Below, one piece after another: positions 35,528-43,237 of a stretch of DNA of 64,000 bases. The translations under genes and the position numbers were made by a program. The notes under the pieces were generated by a model. It was not told where the DNA came from. It did not search any database and saw only the letters and a list, made by a program, of their open reading frames with translations. The stretch is taken from assembly GCF_009754905.2 (NCBI RefSeq), contig NZ_CP066775.1, forward strand, positions 3,100,001 to 3,164,000, written 5' to 3'. The DNA is from Mucilaginibacter ginkgonis (lineage in GTDB: Bacteria > Bacteroidota > Bacteroidia > Sphingobacteriales > Sphingobacteriaceae). Position 1 is the first letter of the stretch; each line of letters opens with the position of its first letter.

Positions 35528-36336
35528 TATTTAATTCCGTAATGGTCGTTCATCAACTTTACAAAAATGCCACCCGGTAATACTTTCTTTAAAGTCGGCA
35601 CAATGGTCTGCCCTATAGCGCCTACCAAATAGCTGTGGGCAGGGCTGCTCTTATCAACTATCTTAACAATTTGCGCTGCCAGTTTTTTAGGATCGGCACC
35701 AATGCTTTCATCTTTTTCCATGGCAGCAACGGCAGCGTTGAATTCGCCTTCCAATTTTTCGTTCTTCAACGTAAACGGAACCTTTTCGCGGTTGCCGGTA
35801 AAATCAGTTTTAAAGTCGCCGGGATTAAGTACACTAACCTTTACCCCGGTGTTCTGCAACTCCATGCGTAAACTTTCAGAGTATCCCTCTATTGCAAATT
35901 TAGATGCGCTATACAGCCCCTGGTATGGCAGCCCAAACAAACCGGCTAATGAACCAATGTTGATTACCAGACCTTTGGCTTGCTCTATCATGTGTGGCAA
36001 AACCGCGCTGCACACTCGTACCACGCCAAAAAAGTTAACCTCGAATTGCTTCTTCGCAAAGTCGACCGGCATTGCATAAAGCGGGCCGGTTATGCCATTA
36101 CCGGCATTGTTCACTAAGACATCAATCCTGCCTTCCGCCTTTATGATTTGAGTAATTGCATCATTAACAGAAGCATCATCGGTAACATCAAGCGCAATTG
36201 GTTTGAACGATACAGCTTTAATTTTTTCGATATTGCGCGATGTGCCGTAAACAGTGTGGCCTTTTTCTGCAAGCGCATTTGCCGTTGCCAGCCCAAGGCC
36301 CGATGACGCACCGGTTACCAGGATTACTTTTTTCAT
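35527..36336 (-). CDS. SDR-family oxidoreductase
   Basis: A 269-residue classical short-chain dehydrogenase/reductase. VTGASSGLGLATANALAEKG is the NADP(H) loop, followed by DVLVNNAGNG, SLAGLFGLPYQGLYSASKFAIEG with the catalytic Ser, Tyr and Lys, and VLNPGDFKTDF. The C-terminus resembles retinol-dehydrogenase-like family members that act on hydroxy or keto groups of small or lipid substrates; the substrate cannot be read. Monocistronic, with no pathway partners nearby. Confidence 0.9.
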   Translation of the reverse strand: MKKVILVTGASSGLGLATANALAEKGHTVYGTSRNIEKIKAVSFKPIALDVTDDASVNDAITQIIKAEGRIDVLVNNAGNGITGPLYAMPVDFAKKQFEVNFFGVVRVCSAVLPHMIEQAKGLVINIGSLAGLFGLPYQGLYSASKFAIEGYSESLRMELQNTGVKVSVLNPGDFKTDFTGNREKVPFTLKNEKLEGEFNAAVAAMEKDESIGADPKKLAAQIVKIVDKSSPAHSYLVGAIGQTIVPTLKKVLPGGIFVKLMNDHYGIK

Positions 36337-36469
36337 TTTGGGGTTTGAGGTGTTAATTGATTAGAATTATCGTAAAGATGCAAAAATTAGCGTATAGTCT
36401 ATGGCAGCAAAAAATCAAATAATTGCGCGCTCATGTAAACTTCATAAAATAAAATCTATATTAGCCACC

Positions 36470-36552
36470 GTTAAATACATTAGGATTTAACATTGTGATA
36501 AGGTTTAGGTAAAGCCCCCAAACAGCGAGTGTGAGGGGGCTTTAATTTTTAT
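36470..36552 (+). ncRNA. Two-hairpin structured element, copy A (candidate small RNA)
   Basis: Order: hairpin 1 (GTTAAAT 36470-36476 with ATTTAAC 36485-36491), the linker ATTGTGATAAGGTTTAGGT, hairpin 2 (AAAGCCCCC 36511-36519 with GGGGGCTTT 36535-36543, loop containing CAGCGAGTG), then T-rich sequence. Copy B near 41763 has the same linker and loop but different, still paired, stem bases. This is compensatory change and supports an RNA structure ending in a terminator. It lies 75 bp upstream of the first histidine kinase gene. Confidence 0.7.
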
Positions 36553-36627
36553 ACAACTTTTAGGTTTAGCAATCAAAGCCGATAATTCATAAAATCACTT
36601 ATATTTATCGGTATACATCTACTTTGC

Positions 36628-38643
36628 ATGATTGCCAGGCGACCGTCTTTATCTGACAATGAATTATTAGCCATTCTGTCGCTCTCGCACAACGCAACAG
36701 CTATTTATACTACAGAAGATCTGGTCATTGAAGCCGCCAATGATGCTATGCTTGCATTTTGGCATGCAGATAAAACGGTTATCGGGCATAAACTGGAAGA
36801 AGCCGTTCCGATATTATCGGGCAACCCGCTTTTAGATCTTTTAAAAAATGTTTGGCGTACCGGCCAAACTTACCAGGCACAGGAAGTCCCGGTTGTTTAC
36901 CGCGAAAAAAAACAAACCGTTTACTTTGATTTTGAGTACCGTGCGATAAAAAATCACGAAGGCCGCATCCATTGCATTTTGCACACAGCCAATGATGTTA
37001 CCGAGCGCACACTAAAAAATCTGGCAAAAGTAGAATTCAGTCAGCACCGCCTGGGGCAAATGGTTATGTCGTCTCCGGTTGGTATGACCATTTTGCGCAG
37101 CCGCTACCTGATAGTGGAGATCGCGAACGACCCGATGCTGGAAATCTGGTCGCGCAAACGCGAGGAGGTTTTAGGCCGCTCGCTGATAGAAATATTTCCG
37201 GATCAGATCGACAGACGTTTTCCGTCCATGATCTACAGTGTGTTCGACTCCGGCGCGCCTGTTACCATGTCCGAAGTATTCATAGAGATCGCTGATAAGA
37301 ATGGGAACAAGAGCAGTGGCTATCTGAGTATTTCTTACAATCCATTGTTTGACCCCGAAGGAAACGTCGAGTCCGTTTTAATTACTGTCAACGATGTCAG
37401 CAAAGCAGTTGCAGCCCGCAAAGAGGTAGAACAAAACAGGGCCGCGTTGCAAAAATTGATTGAGGAACTGGCGGCGACCAATTTAGAATTTGAGGCTATA
37501 AACCACGAGTTGGAAAGCACTAACAATGAGTTTGTGCTGATAAATGAAGAGCTTTCTTCTACAAATGATGAACTGGCCTTTGCCAATGAAGAAGTAATTA
37601 AAAGCCGTGACACCCTAAATCTGGCTATTGAAGCAGCAGACATTATAACCTGGCGAGCCGACCTAGGCACAGGTGAATTCACCATGTCTGATAATGGTGC
37701 TGAATTGGTCAACGCCATAGGCAATAAATTATCCTTTGAGTCATTTTTAGAAACCGTAGGCGCCGGCCACCGTGAACGTATAAATCAAGTGATCAATAAG
37801 GCCATCGCCAATAAAAAGAAACTCAATATAGAGTTTCAGCTGAAGTCGGCATCGGGCCAAAAGAAGTTGTGGTATAAGCTTAACGCATTGCCGCATTATA
37901 GCATAGATGGCACACCAACGTACCTTACCGGCACGCTGCTGGATATCACAGAACAAAAAGAAGATGACCAGCGCAAGAACGACTTTATTGCCATGGTGAG
38001 CCACGAATTGAAAACGCCTATCACGTCTCTTAAAGCATATATACAACTGCTGGCGGTGAACGCGCAAAAGGCGGGTGATGCATTTACGGTGAACGCTTTG
38101 GCGAAATCCAATGCGCAGATCAATAAAATGACGACCCTGATTAACGGCTTCCTTAACTTGTCGCGGTTGGAGTCGGGTAAAATAAGCTTAGACATAAAAC
38201 GGTTTGATCTTGCATTGCTGGTAGCAGAAATAGTGGATGAGGCTAAAACGACTCAAAACACACACACAATTATTTACGAGCCATGTGAAGGCGTTTTAGT
38301 AAATGCCGATGCCGACAAAATAGGTTCGGTGATCAATAACTTAATTAACAATGCCCTAAAATATTCGCCCCGCGGCACAGAAGTAACAGTGGTGTGCAGT
38401 TCAAATACTGCAGAGGCAAGAGTTAGCATAAAAGATCAAGGGATCGGGTTAAGCCCCAAAGATATTGACCGGGTGTTCGACCGATTTTTCCGTGTTGAAG
38501 CGCCGCAAATGCAAACCATATCGGGGTTTGGTATTGGCCTGTACCTTAGCGCAGAAATAGTGCGCCGGCATAACGGGCATATTTGGGCAAAGAGCGAGAT
38601 TGGCAAAGGGTCGACGTTTTATTTTACCCTGCCATTGGCTTAA
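36628..38643 (+). CDS. PAS-PAS-PAS sensor histidine kinase
   Basis: A 671-residue kinase with no membrane segment or receiver domain. There are PAS-like domains at about 20-125 (IYTTEDLVIEAANDAML) and 140-260 (SRYLIVEIANDPMLEIWSR), a coiled coil rich in NELESTNNE-type repeats at about 260-330, and a third PAS at 330-445. The HisKA has His459 in FIAMVSHELKTPITSL, and the HATPase has NLINNALKYS, DQGIGLSPKDI and GFGIGLYLSAEIVRRHNG. The signal is likely cytoplasmic. The partner regulator is not adjacent. The second kinase follows after 39 bp. Confidence 0.93.
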   Translation: MIARRPSLSDNELLAILSLSHNATAIYTTEDLVIEAANDAMLAFWHADKTVIGHKLEEAVPILSGNPLLDLLKNVWRTGQTYQAQEVPVVYREKKQTVYFDFEYRAIKNHEGRIHCILHTANDVTERTLKNLAKVEFSQHRLGQMVMSSPVGMTILRSRYLIVEIANDPMLEIWSRKREEVLGRSLIEIFPDQIDRRFPSMIYSVFDSGAPVTMSEVFIEIADKNGNKSSGYLSISYNPLFDPEGNVESVLITVNDVSKAVAARKEVEQNRAALQKLIEELAATNLEFEAINHELESTNNEFVLINEELSSTNDELAFANEEVIKSRDTLNLAIEAADIITWRADLGTGEFTMSDNGAELVNAIGNKLSFESFLETVGAGHRERINQVINKAIANKKKLNIEFQLKSASGQKKLWYKLNALPHYSIDGTPTYLTGTLLDITEQKEDDQRKNDFIAMVSHELKTPITSLKAYIQLLAVNAQKAGDAFTVNALAKSNAQINKMTTLINGFLNLSRLESGKISLDIKRFDLALLVAEIVDEAKTTQNTHTIIYEPCEGVLVNADADKIGSVINNLINNALKYSPRGTEVTVVCSSNTAEARVSIKDQGIGLSPKDIDRVFDRFFRVEAPQMQTISGFGIGLYLSAEIVRRHNGHIWAKSEIGKGSTFYFTLPLA

Positions 38644-38682
38644 AACATTTACTTTTACAGCCTTATTTACGGCAGACCCCGG

Positions 38683-40449
38683 ATGAGAGAAGAAGAAAGT
38701 ATACAAGCAGATATAGAAGCAATTGGGCGCATCCCCGCGATCAACGCCATTTTAGAGGTGGTTTGCCGCGTTACCCATATGGGTTTTGCGGTGGTGGTGC
38801 GCGTTACCAAAAACAAATGGGTGGCTTGTGCCGTGCATGATGAGATCAATTTCGGTCTGGAGATCGGCAGCGAATTAAAGCTGGATACCACGCTTTGCCA
38901 CGAGGTACGTCAGTCGGGCCAGCCGATCATCATTGCCGATGTGGCCAACGATAAAGTTTATGCCAAGCATCATACGCCCGCTATCTACGGTCTGCAAAGC
39001 TATATCGCCGTACCAGTCCATAGAAAGAATGGTGAATTTTTTGGGACGCTCTGCGCCATCGACCCCAATCCTGCCAATATTGATAATTCTGAAACCGCGG
39101 CAATGTTCAGGCTGTATGCCGATCTTATCTCTTTTAACCTTGCTGCCGATGATGAGGTGTTACACGCAAATGCCTCGTTGCAGAAGGAACGCTCTAAAAG
39201 CAACGAACTGAAAGCGTTAAGCGCCAATCTGGTTAACGTAAACAATCAGCTGATTTTCTCAAACAAGCAGTTGCAGCAAAGCGAAGCGCGGTTGCGGATG
39301 CTCTACCAGGAATTAGAAGTTGCCAATGAAGAGATTTCTGCAAGTAACGAGGAGCTGACCTCTTCCCGTGACGAGTTGCAGTTGGCGTACGAAAACTTGA
39401 AAGAGGTTACCACCAACCTTAACCAGGCGATAGACCTGGCATTGATCGATCTGTGGGCCGTGGATCTTACCACGGGTATTATTGCTATTACCAGCCGCTC
39501 GCGCGACTTGCATGGTGTAAGGCACGAGCAGGAGATCAGTTACCAGGAATCTTTGGAATTGGTGTCTCCCGATTTCAGGGATATTGTAGACGAAACCATT
39601 AAAAAAGCCATCGAAGAGAAAGGCAGCTTTACGGTTGAATATACCATTACGCCGAAAGATGGCCGCAAGGTACGCTGGTTAAAATCAACCGGGCAGGTTT
39701 ATACAAATCACCTCGGGGTTCCGGTAAAGATGCAGGGTTTAATGGCCGACATTACCGAACAGAAGGAAGATGAGCAGCGTAAAAGCGATTTTATTGGCAT
39801 GGTAAGCCATGAGTTAAAGACGCCGCTAACCTCTCTTAACGGATACATTCAATTACTGCAAACCCGCACAGGCAAATATGCCGACTCTTTTCTGGACTCA
39901 TCGTTGGATAAGGCTAATCGTCAGATAGGCAAGATGACGAAGATGATCAACGGGTTCCTAAACGTGTCGCGGTTCGAGTCGGGAAAGATCCATATCGATC
40001 ATCAGCAGTTTGATATGAAAGATCTGCTTGCAGACATCGAAGAAGAAACCGTGCCGGCAAATAATACCCATCGGATTACTTTTCATCCCGTTGAAAGCAC
40101 CGTTGTAAATGGCGATAAAGACAAAATTGGTCAGGTGATCACTAACTTTATCAGCAACGCCTTAAAATATTCCGCACCCGCTACGCACGTTCAGGTAGCT
40201 TGTATTGCTGTCGACGGCAATGTTCAGGTTAGCGTGGCCGACGAGGGCATGGGTATTGCGCAAAAGGATATCGACAAATTATTTGACCGGTACTACCGAG
40301 TAGAGGGGCACCAGATGCACACCGTATCTGGTTTTGGTATCGGTTTGTACTTGTGCGCGGAAATCGTAGAGCGCCACAACGGTAAAATTTGGGTAGAGAG
40401 TGAACCAGGTAAAGGCTCCTCCTTTTACTTCAGCTTGCCGCTTAGTTAA
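38683..40449 (+). CDS. GAF-PAS sensor histidine kinase
   Basis: A 588-residue soluble kinase. An N-terminal GAF domain (about 15-155: MGFAVVVRVTKNKWVAC, LCHEVRQSGQPIIIADV, GEFFGTLCAIDPNP) is followed by a coiled coil with EVANEEISASNEELTSSRDEL (about 160-245), PAS (about 245-360), HisKA with His376 in FIGMVSHELKTPLTSL, and HATPase (NFISNALKYS, DEGMGIAQKDI, GFGIGLYLCAEIVERHNGK). Its kinase core is closely related to that of the preceding protein, pointing to tandem duplication with exchange of the input domains. No response regulator is near. Confidence 0.93.
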   Translation: MREEESIQADIEAIGRIPAINAILEVVCRVTHMGFAVVVRVTKNKWVACAVHDEINFGLEIGSELKLDTTLCHEVRQSGQPIIIADVANDKVYAKHHTPAIYGLQSYIAVPVHRKNGEFFGTLCAIDPNPANIDNSETAAMFRLYADLISFNLAADDEVLHANASLQKERSKSNELKALSANLVNVNNQLIFSNKQLQQSEARLRMLYQELEVANEEISASNEELTSSRDELQLAYENLKEVTTNLNQAIDLALIDLWAVDLTTGIIAITSRSRDLHGVRHEQEISYQESLELVSPDFRDIVDETIKKAIEEKGSFTVEYTITPKDGRKVRWLKSTGQVYTNHLGVPVKMQGLMADITEQKEDEQRKSDFIGMVSHELKTPLTSLNGYIQLLQTRTGKYADSFLDSSLDKANRQIGKMTKMINGFLNVSRFESGKIHIDHQQFDMKDLLADIEEETVPANNTHRITFHPVESTVVNGDKDKIGQVITNFISNALKYSAPATHVQVACIAVDGNVQVSVADEGMGIAQKDIDKLFDRYYRVEGHQMHTVSGFGIGLYLCAEIVERHNGKIWVESEPGKGSSFYFSLPLS

Positions 40450-40475
40450 TATAGTGACTGGTCACAGGCATTTTA

Positions 40476-40484
40476 TATATTTGC
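40476..40484 (+). promoter_or_regulatory. -7 promoter box of tRNA-Pro
   Basis: TATATTTGC matches TAnnTTTG and lies 15 bp before the mature tRNA 5' end, the usual distance. Confidence 0.6.
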
Positions 40485-40499
40485 GTTCCGACAAATCTT

Positions 40500-40576
40500 C
40501 GGGATGTAGCGTAGCCCGGTATCGCGCCAGCATGGGGTGCTGGAGGTCGTAGGTTCGAATCCTGCCATCCCGACCA
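40500..40576 (+). tRNA. tRNA-Pro (anticodon GGG)
   Basis: A 77-base cloverleaf. Acceptor CGGGATG with CATCCCG and discriminator A, D-arm with AGCCCGG, anticodon stem CCAGC-GCTGG around loop ATGGGGT (anticodon GGG), T-arm GTAGG-TTCGAAT-CCTGC, and an encoded CCA. It ends 5 bp before the convergent YdeI-like gene. Confidence 0.96.
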
Positions 40577-40581
40577 AAATC

Positions 40582-41163
40582 CTAATCATTCAATCCCTTG
40601 CCATTCATGATCAGCGGCATGGCTTTTTCGATGCGCGACTCGCGTGTGGACGATTGTTTTGGCTGAGAAAAATGGAGCAGATAATTGCGTTGCCTGCCCG
40701 GAGTGAGTTTTTCAAAAGCCTCTTTTAATGCCGGGATGGTATCTAATTTGGATTGAAACTCTTGCGGCATCTTAAACTCCGCCGTCTTTTTTAATTCGAC
40801 TTTTGCCCCCGACTTTTCCACGGAAATGGCTGCTGCTATATAGGTTTTTAAGGTTTCGGTCATATCTACGACCTGCACATTGCCGGTAAACCGTATTTGC
40901 CTTGCCGACTGTACATTTTCTGTTTGTTGTATCAGAATGTTGCCAGGGTCTGGCATTAAGGATCCTTTAAAAAACAGGTAAGCGCAATATTCCTTAAATG
41001 TATGTATAAGTACAATATTGGCCCCATCTAGAGTATAGCACGGGCAGCCCCATTTTAATTCTTCCACGAGGCCGCTATCGAGGGCGAGGGTGCGCAGCGT
41101 TTCAATTTCTTGCTGCCACTTCTTTTCCTTATCGAAATAGAAATTTACTTTGGGATTTGCCAT
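40582..41163 (-). CDS. YdeI/DUF1801-type protein
   Basis: A 193-residue protein. The first half (VEELKWGCPCYTLDGANIVLIHTFKEYCAYLFFKG) is a DUF1801/YdhG-like domain; the C-terminus (ALKEAFEKLTPGRQRNYLLHFSQPKQSSTRESRIEKA) is the YdeI/OmpD-associated motif. Members are soluble small proteins of unclear function; the name in E. coli refers to an indirect link with porin OmpD and resistance. Convergent with tRNA-Pro. Confidence 0.88.
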   Translation of the reverse strand: MANPKVNFYFDKEKKWQQEIETLRTLALDSGLVEELKWGCPCYTLDGANIVLIHTFKEYCAYLFFKGSLMPDPGNILIQQTENVQSARQIRFTGNVQVVDMTETLKTYIAAAISVEKSGAKVELKKTAEFKMPQEFQSKLDTIPALKEAFEKLTPGRQRNYLLHFSQPKQSSTRESRIEKAMPLIMNGKGLND

Positions 41164-41255
41164 GATGGTCTGTAAAGATTACGAATCAAATATCAAAAAA
41201 CTTTACCAACATCTGGTGAGCTCTAATTCTTAATTGACCATATTGCCGCTTACCA

Positions 41256-41708
41256 ATGAATGAGCTTAAACAACAACTATATAACTACTGCAGGTCATAC
41301 GCCCAAAACAGGGTAGATATCCTGACCGACGCGATTGAATCTGCCCGGCAATCTGCTGCAGAAGATACTAAAAGCAGCGCGGGCGATAAGTATGAAACCG
41401 GGCGTGAAATGCTGCAGCAGGAAACTAACCGCAATACCACATTGCTGAACGAAGCCAACAAGCTATTGGTTGTGCTCAACAGGATATCTACCACAGGCAT
41501 TTCAAAGACAGCAGACGGTGGCAGTATAGTAGTCACAGACAATGGCAACTTTTATTTAGCCGTAAGCGCCGGGACAGCGATTGTAGCCGGCACATCTTAT
41601 TTCACCGTTTCGCAGGCGTCACCAATCGGGCAAAAGCTTACAGGTAAAAAGCCCGGCGACACATTTGAAATGAATGGCAAAATATATAAGGTTAAAGAAG
41701 TGCAGTAG
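41256..41708 (+). CDS. GreA/GreB-like C-domain protein
   Basis: A 150-residue protein. The N-terminal half is an alpha-helical, possibly coiled-coil region (DAIESARQSAAEDTKSS, then GREMLQQETNRNTTLLNEANKLLVVLNRI). The C-terminus SPIGQKLTGKKPGDTFEMNGKIYKVKEV matches the GreA/GreB C-terminal signature (SPIGRALLGK type). GreA and GreB bind the secondary channel of RNA polymerase; the acidic tip of the GreA coil is not evident here, so transcript-cleavage activity is uncertain. Such proteins are sometimes misnamed 3-oxoacyl-ACP synthase in databases. Followed by ncRNA copy B. Confidence 0.78.
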   Translation: MNELKQQLYNYCRSYAQNRVDILTDAIESARQSAAEDTKSSAGDKYETGREMLQQETNRNTTLLNEANKLLVVLNRISTTGISKTADGGSIVVTDNGNFYLAVSAGTAIVAGTSYFTVSQASPIGQKLTGKKPGDTFEMNGKIYKVKEVQ

Positions 41709-41762
41709 GAACTAAATTAAGTTGACAATATAATATCACCCATATTTTACGTTATAAATGCG

Positions 41763-41846
41763 GCAAGTGCTTCTGCACTTGCTATTGTGATAAGGTTTAG
41801 GTTGGAATCCCCTGGCAGCGAGTGCTTAGGGGATTTCTTTTTATAA
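41763..41846 (+). ncRNA. Two-hairpin structured element, copy B (candidate small RNA)
   Basis: Hairpin 1 is GCAAGTGC (41763-41770) with GCACTTGC (41775-41782). The 19-base linker is identical to copy A. Hairpin 2 has GAATCCCCT (41805-41813) pairing with AGGGGATTT (41828-41836) around a loop with CAGCGAGTG, then TTTCTTTTTAT. It lies about 30 bp upstream of a small gene. Confidence 0.7.
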
Positions 41847-41875
41847 GGAATGATTATTGCTCCAAAATTTAAACC

Positions 41876-42208
41876 ATGGATAAGCAAGACATCATACTAC
41901 GGCAATACCGCGAAATAAAATCGGCCTTGAATGATAAACTGATATTGCAGGGTTATGCTCCCGTTCATGAGCTGGCCAACGACGAGGTTTTTGGCAGCCG
42001 TTACATGATATGGTCTAACAATATGGAAGCTATGCGGCTAACCTGGGATGGTAAAGAGCAATGGTTTATACTGGAGATCACAGAAGACCTGCCACTGCAC
42101 GCTTTGTCCCGCTGGGACGAAATCGTTGTTACCCCTTTCAACCCCGGCCGGCATACCGCGGCAGACGGTAACGCCATTACCGATGACTTCATTAAAAACC
42201 TGGAATAA
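41876..42208 (+). CDS. Hypothetical 110-residue protein
   Basis: A soluble protein (DKQDIILRQYREIKSALND, then SRYMIWSNNMEAMRLTWDGKEQWFILE). No signal peptide, no known motif. The ATG follows the structured RNA element B by about 30 bp, and a hairpin (42212-42236) follows its stop directly. It may be expressed downstream of, or separately from, the element. Not recognised; function unknown. Confidence 0.65.
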   Translation: MDKQDIILRQYREIKSALNDKLILQGYAPVHELANDEVFGSRYMIWSNNMEAMRLTWDGKEQWFILEITEDLPLHALSRWDEIVVTPFNPGRHTAADGNAITDDFIKNLE

Positions 42209-42236
42209 AAAAGCCGCTCCATTTTCCGGAGCGGCT
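42206..42236 (-). terminator. Terminator, minus strand (possibly bidirectional)
   Basis: AGCCGCTCC (42212-42220) and GGAGCGGCT (42228-42236) form a 9-bp perfect stem. On the minus strand it is followed by TTTTTTATT, so it ends the nitroreductase transcript; it also directly follows the plus-strand gene's stop. Confidence 0.75.
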
Positions 42237-42258
42237 ATGATATTGACGCTTGTTTTTT

Positions 42259-42460
42259 GGCAAGTGTTTCACTGTTTCACCTGAAACAGTTGAAACACCT
42301 GTTCCATACTTTTAAGTATGTGACATGATTTTGCTCTTTATTGATCATCAAGATGTTGCAGCGTTTACCTGCAAGCATTACTTTGTCACTACCTTACAAA
42401 AACCGTACGATTTAAGCCTTTGAAACACTGACAAACTGTTGCCAGTGAAACAGTTATACA
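42259..42460. repeat. GTTTCA/TGAAAC repeat region with a parS-like palindrome
   Basis: TGTTTCACCTGAAACA (42273-42288) is one base from the classical parS consensus. It sits in a nested inverted repeat that begins GTGTTTCA and ends TGAAACAC. Near 42419-42455 more copies appear in TTGAAACACTG and AGTGAAACAGTT. The region lies between convergent genes, in the nitroreductase 3' leader. Confidence 0.5.
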
Positions 42461-43083
42461 TGAATAAAAAGATCGCCGCCGGGCTTGCGCACTTTTGCGA
42501 AACCGCCCATCGGGTCGTCGGCTGCACGGTATCCAATAGCGCCAATAACAGATGAGGTTAGCCCCTTTTCTTTCAAACCCAGGATCTCGTCATACTGCTG
42601 TTTGTCGAAACCTCCCATCGGGCAAATGTCTATGTCAAGGTCGGCTGTTGCGGCGACTAATACCCCCAAAGCAATGTGCGCCTGTTCATGCGCCCAGGTT
42701 AGTTTTGCTTCAGGCGATAGCTTGTTCACCGTACCCAGCATGCTTTGCTTAAAGCCTTCGAGGCTTTCGTGTGTTACATTGCGTGTTTTTGCAATTTCGT
42801 CTATGTAGGCTTGCACATAATTTGCATCTATGTTGGTTTCTGCCGCGAAAACGATCACTTGAGATGAGTCTGTAATTTGCGCTTGTCCATAGCTGGCCTG
42901 GCGCAACCGGGCACGAACTTCTGGGTTTTCTATCATCAATATGCGGTAGTGCTGTAAGCCCATTGATGAAGGCGACAGCCTTACGGTGTCAAGCACTTGT
43001 TGTAATTTATCCGCGGCAATCTTTTTGGTAGGATCGAACTTTTTAGTTGCATACCTCCAGCTCAGTTTTTCAAATAGCGACAT
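42454..43083 (-). CDS. Nitroreductase-family NAD(P)H oxidoreductase
   Basis: A 209-residue FMN enzyme of the NfsB type. The start MSLFEKLSWRYATKKFDP is the standard FMN-binding N-terminus (R-x-A/S-x-KKF). RLSPSSMGLQHYRILMIE and WAHEQAHIALGVLVAATADLDIDICPMGGFDKQQYD complete the pattern. It reduces nitro- or quinone-type compounds with NAD(P)H. The ATG at 43083 is preferred over a longer frame that extends into the leader. Monocistronic, ending in the minus-strand terminator near 42212. Confidence 0.92.
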   Translation of the reverse strand: MSLFEKLSWRYATKKFDPTKKIAADKLQQVLDTVRLSPSSMGLQHYRILMIENPEVRARLRQASYGQAQITDSSQVIVFAAETNIDANYVQAYIDEIAKTRNVTHESLEGFKQSMLGTVNKLSPEAKLTWAHEQAHIALGVLVAATADLDIDICPMGGFDKQQYDEILGLKEKGLTSSVIGAIGYRAADDPMGGFAKVRKPGGDLFIHV

Positions 43084-43237
43084 AATTTTTTCCTTCAATA
43101 AAGGCAAAAGTATGCGTTGCAACATTTATTATGGTCACTACAGCATCACATTGCTTGCTACATGTACCAAAGGTTGTGCCCTTAAAATCTTTTAGCCTAA
43201 AAGATATGGAAATTAATTAGCGATTTTTGTGTTCAGC

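Noticed and set aside
42259..42460. CRISPR array
   Set aside because: GTTTCA copies are irregularly spaced, inverted and short, and no cas genes are present.
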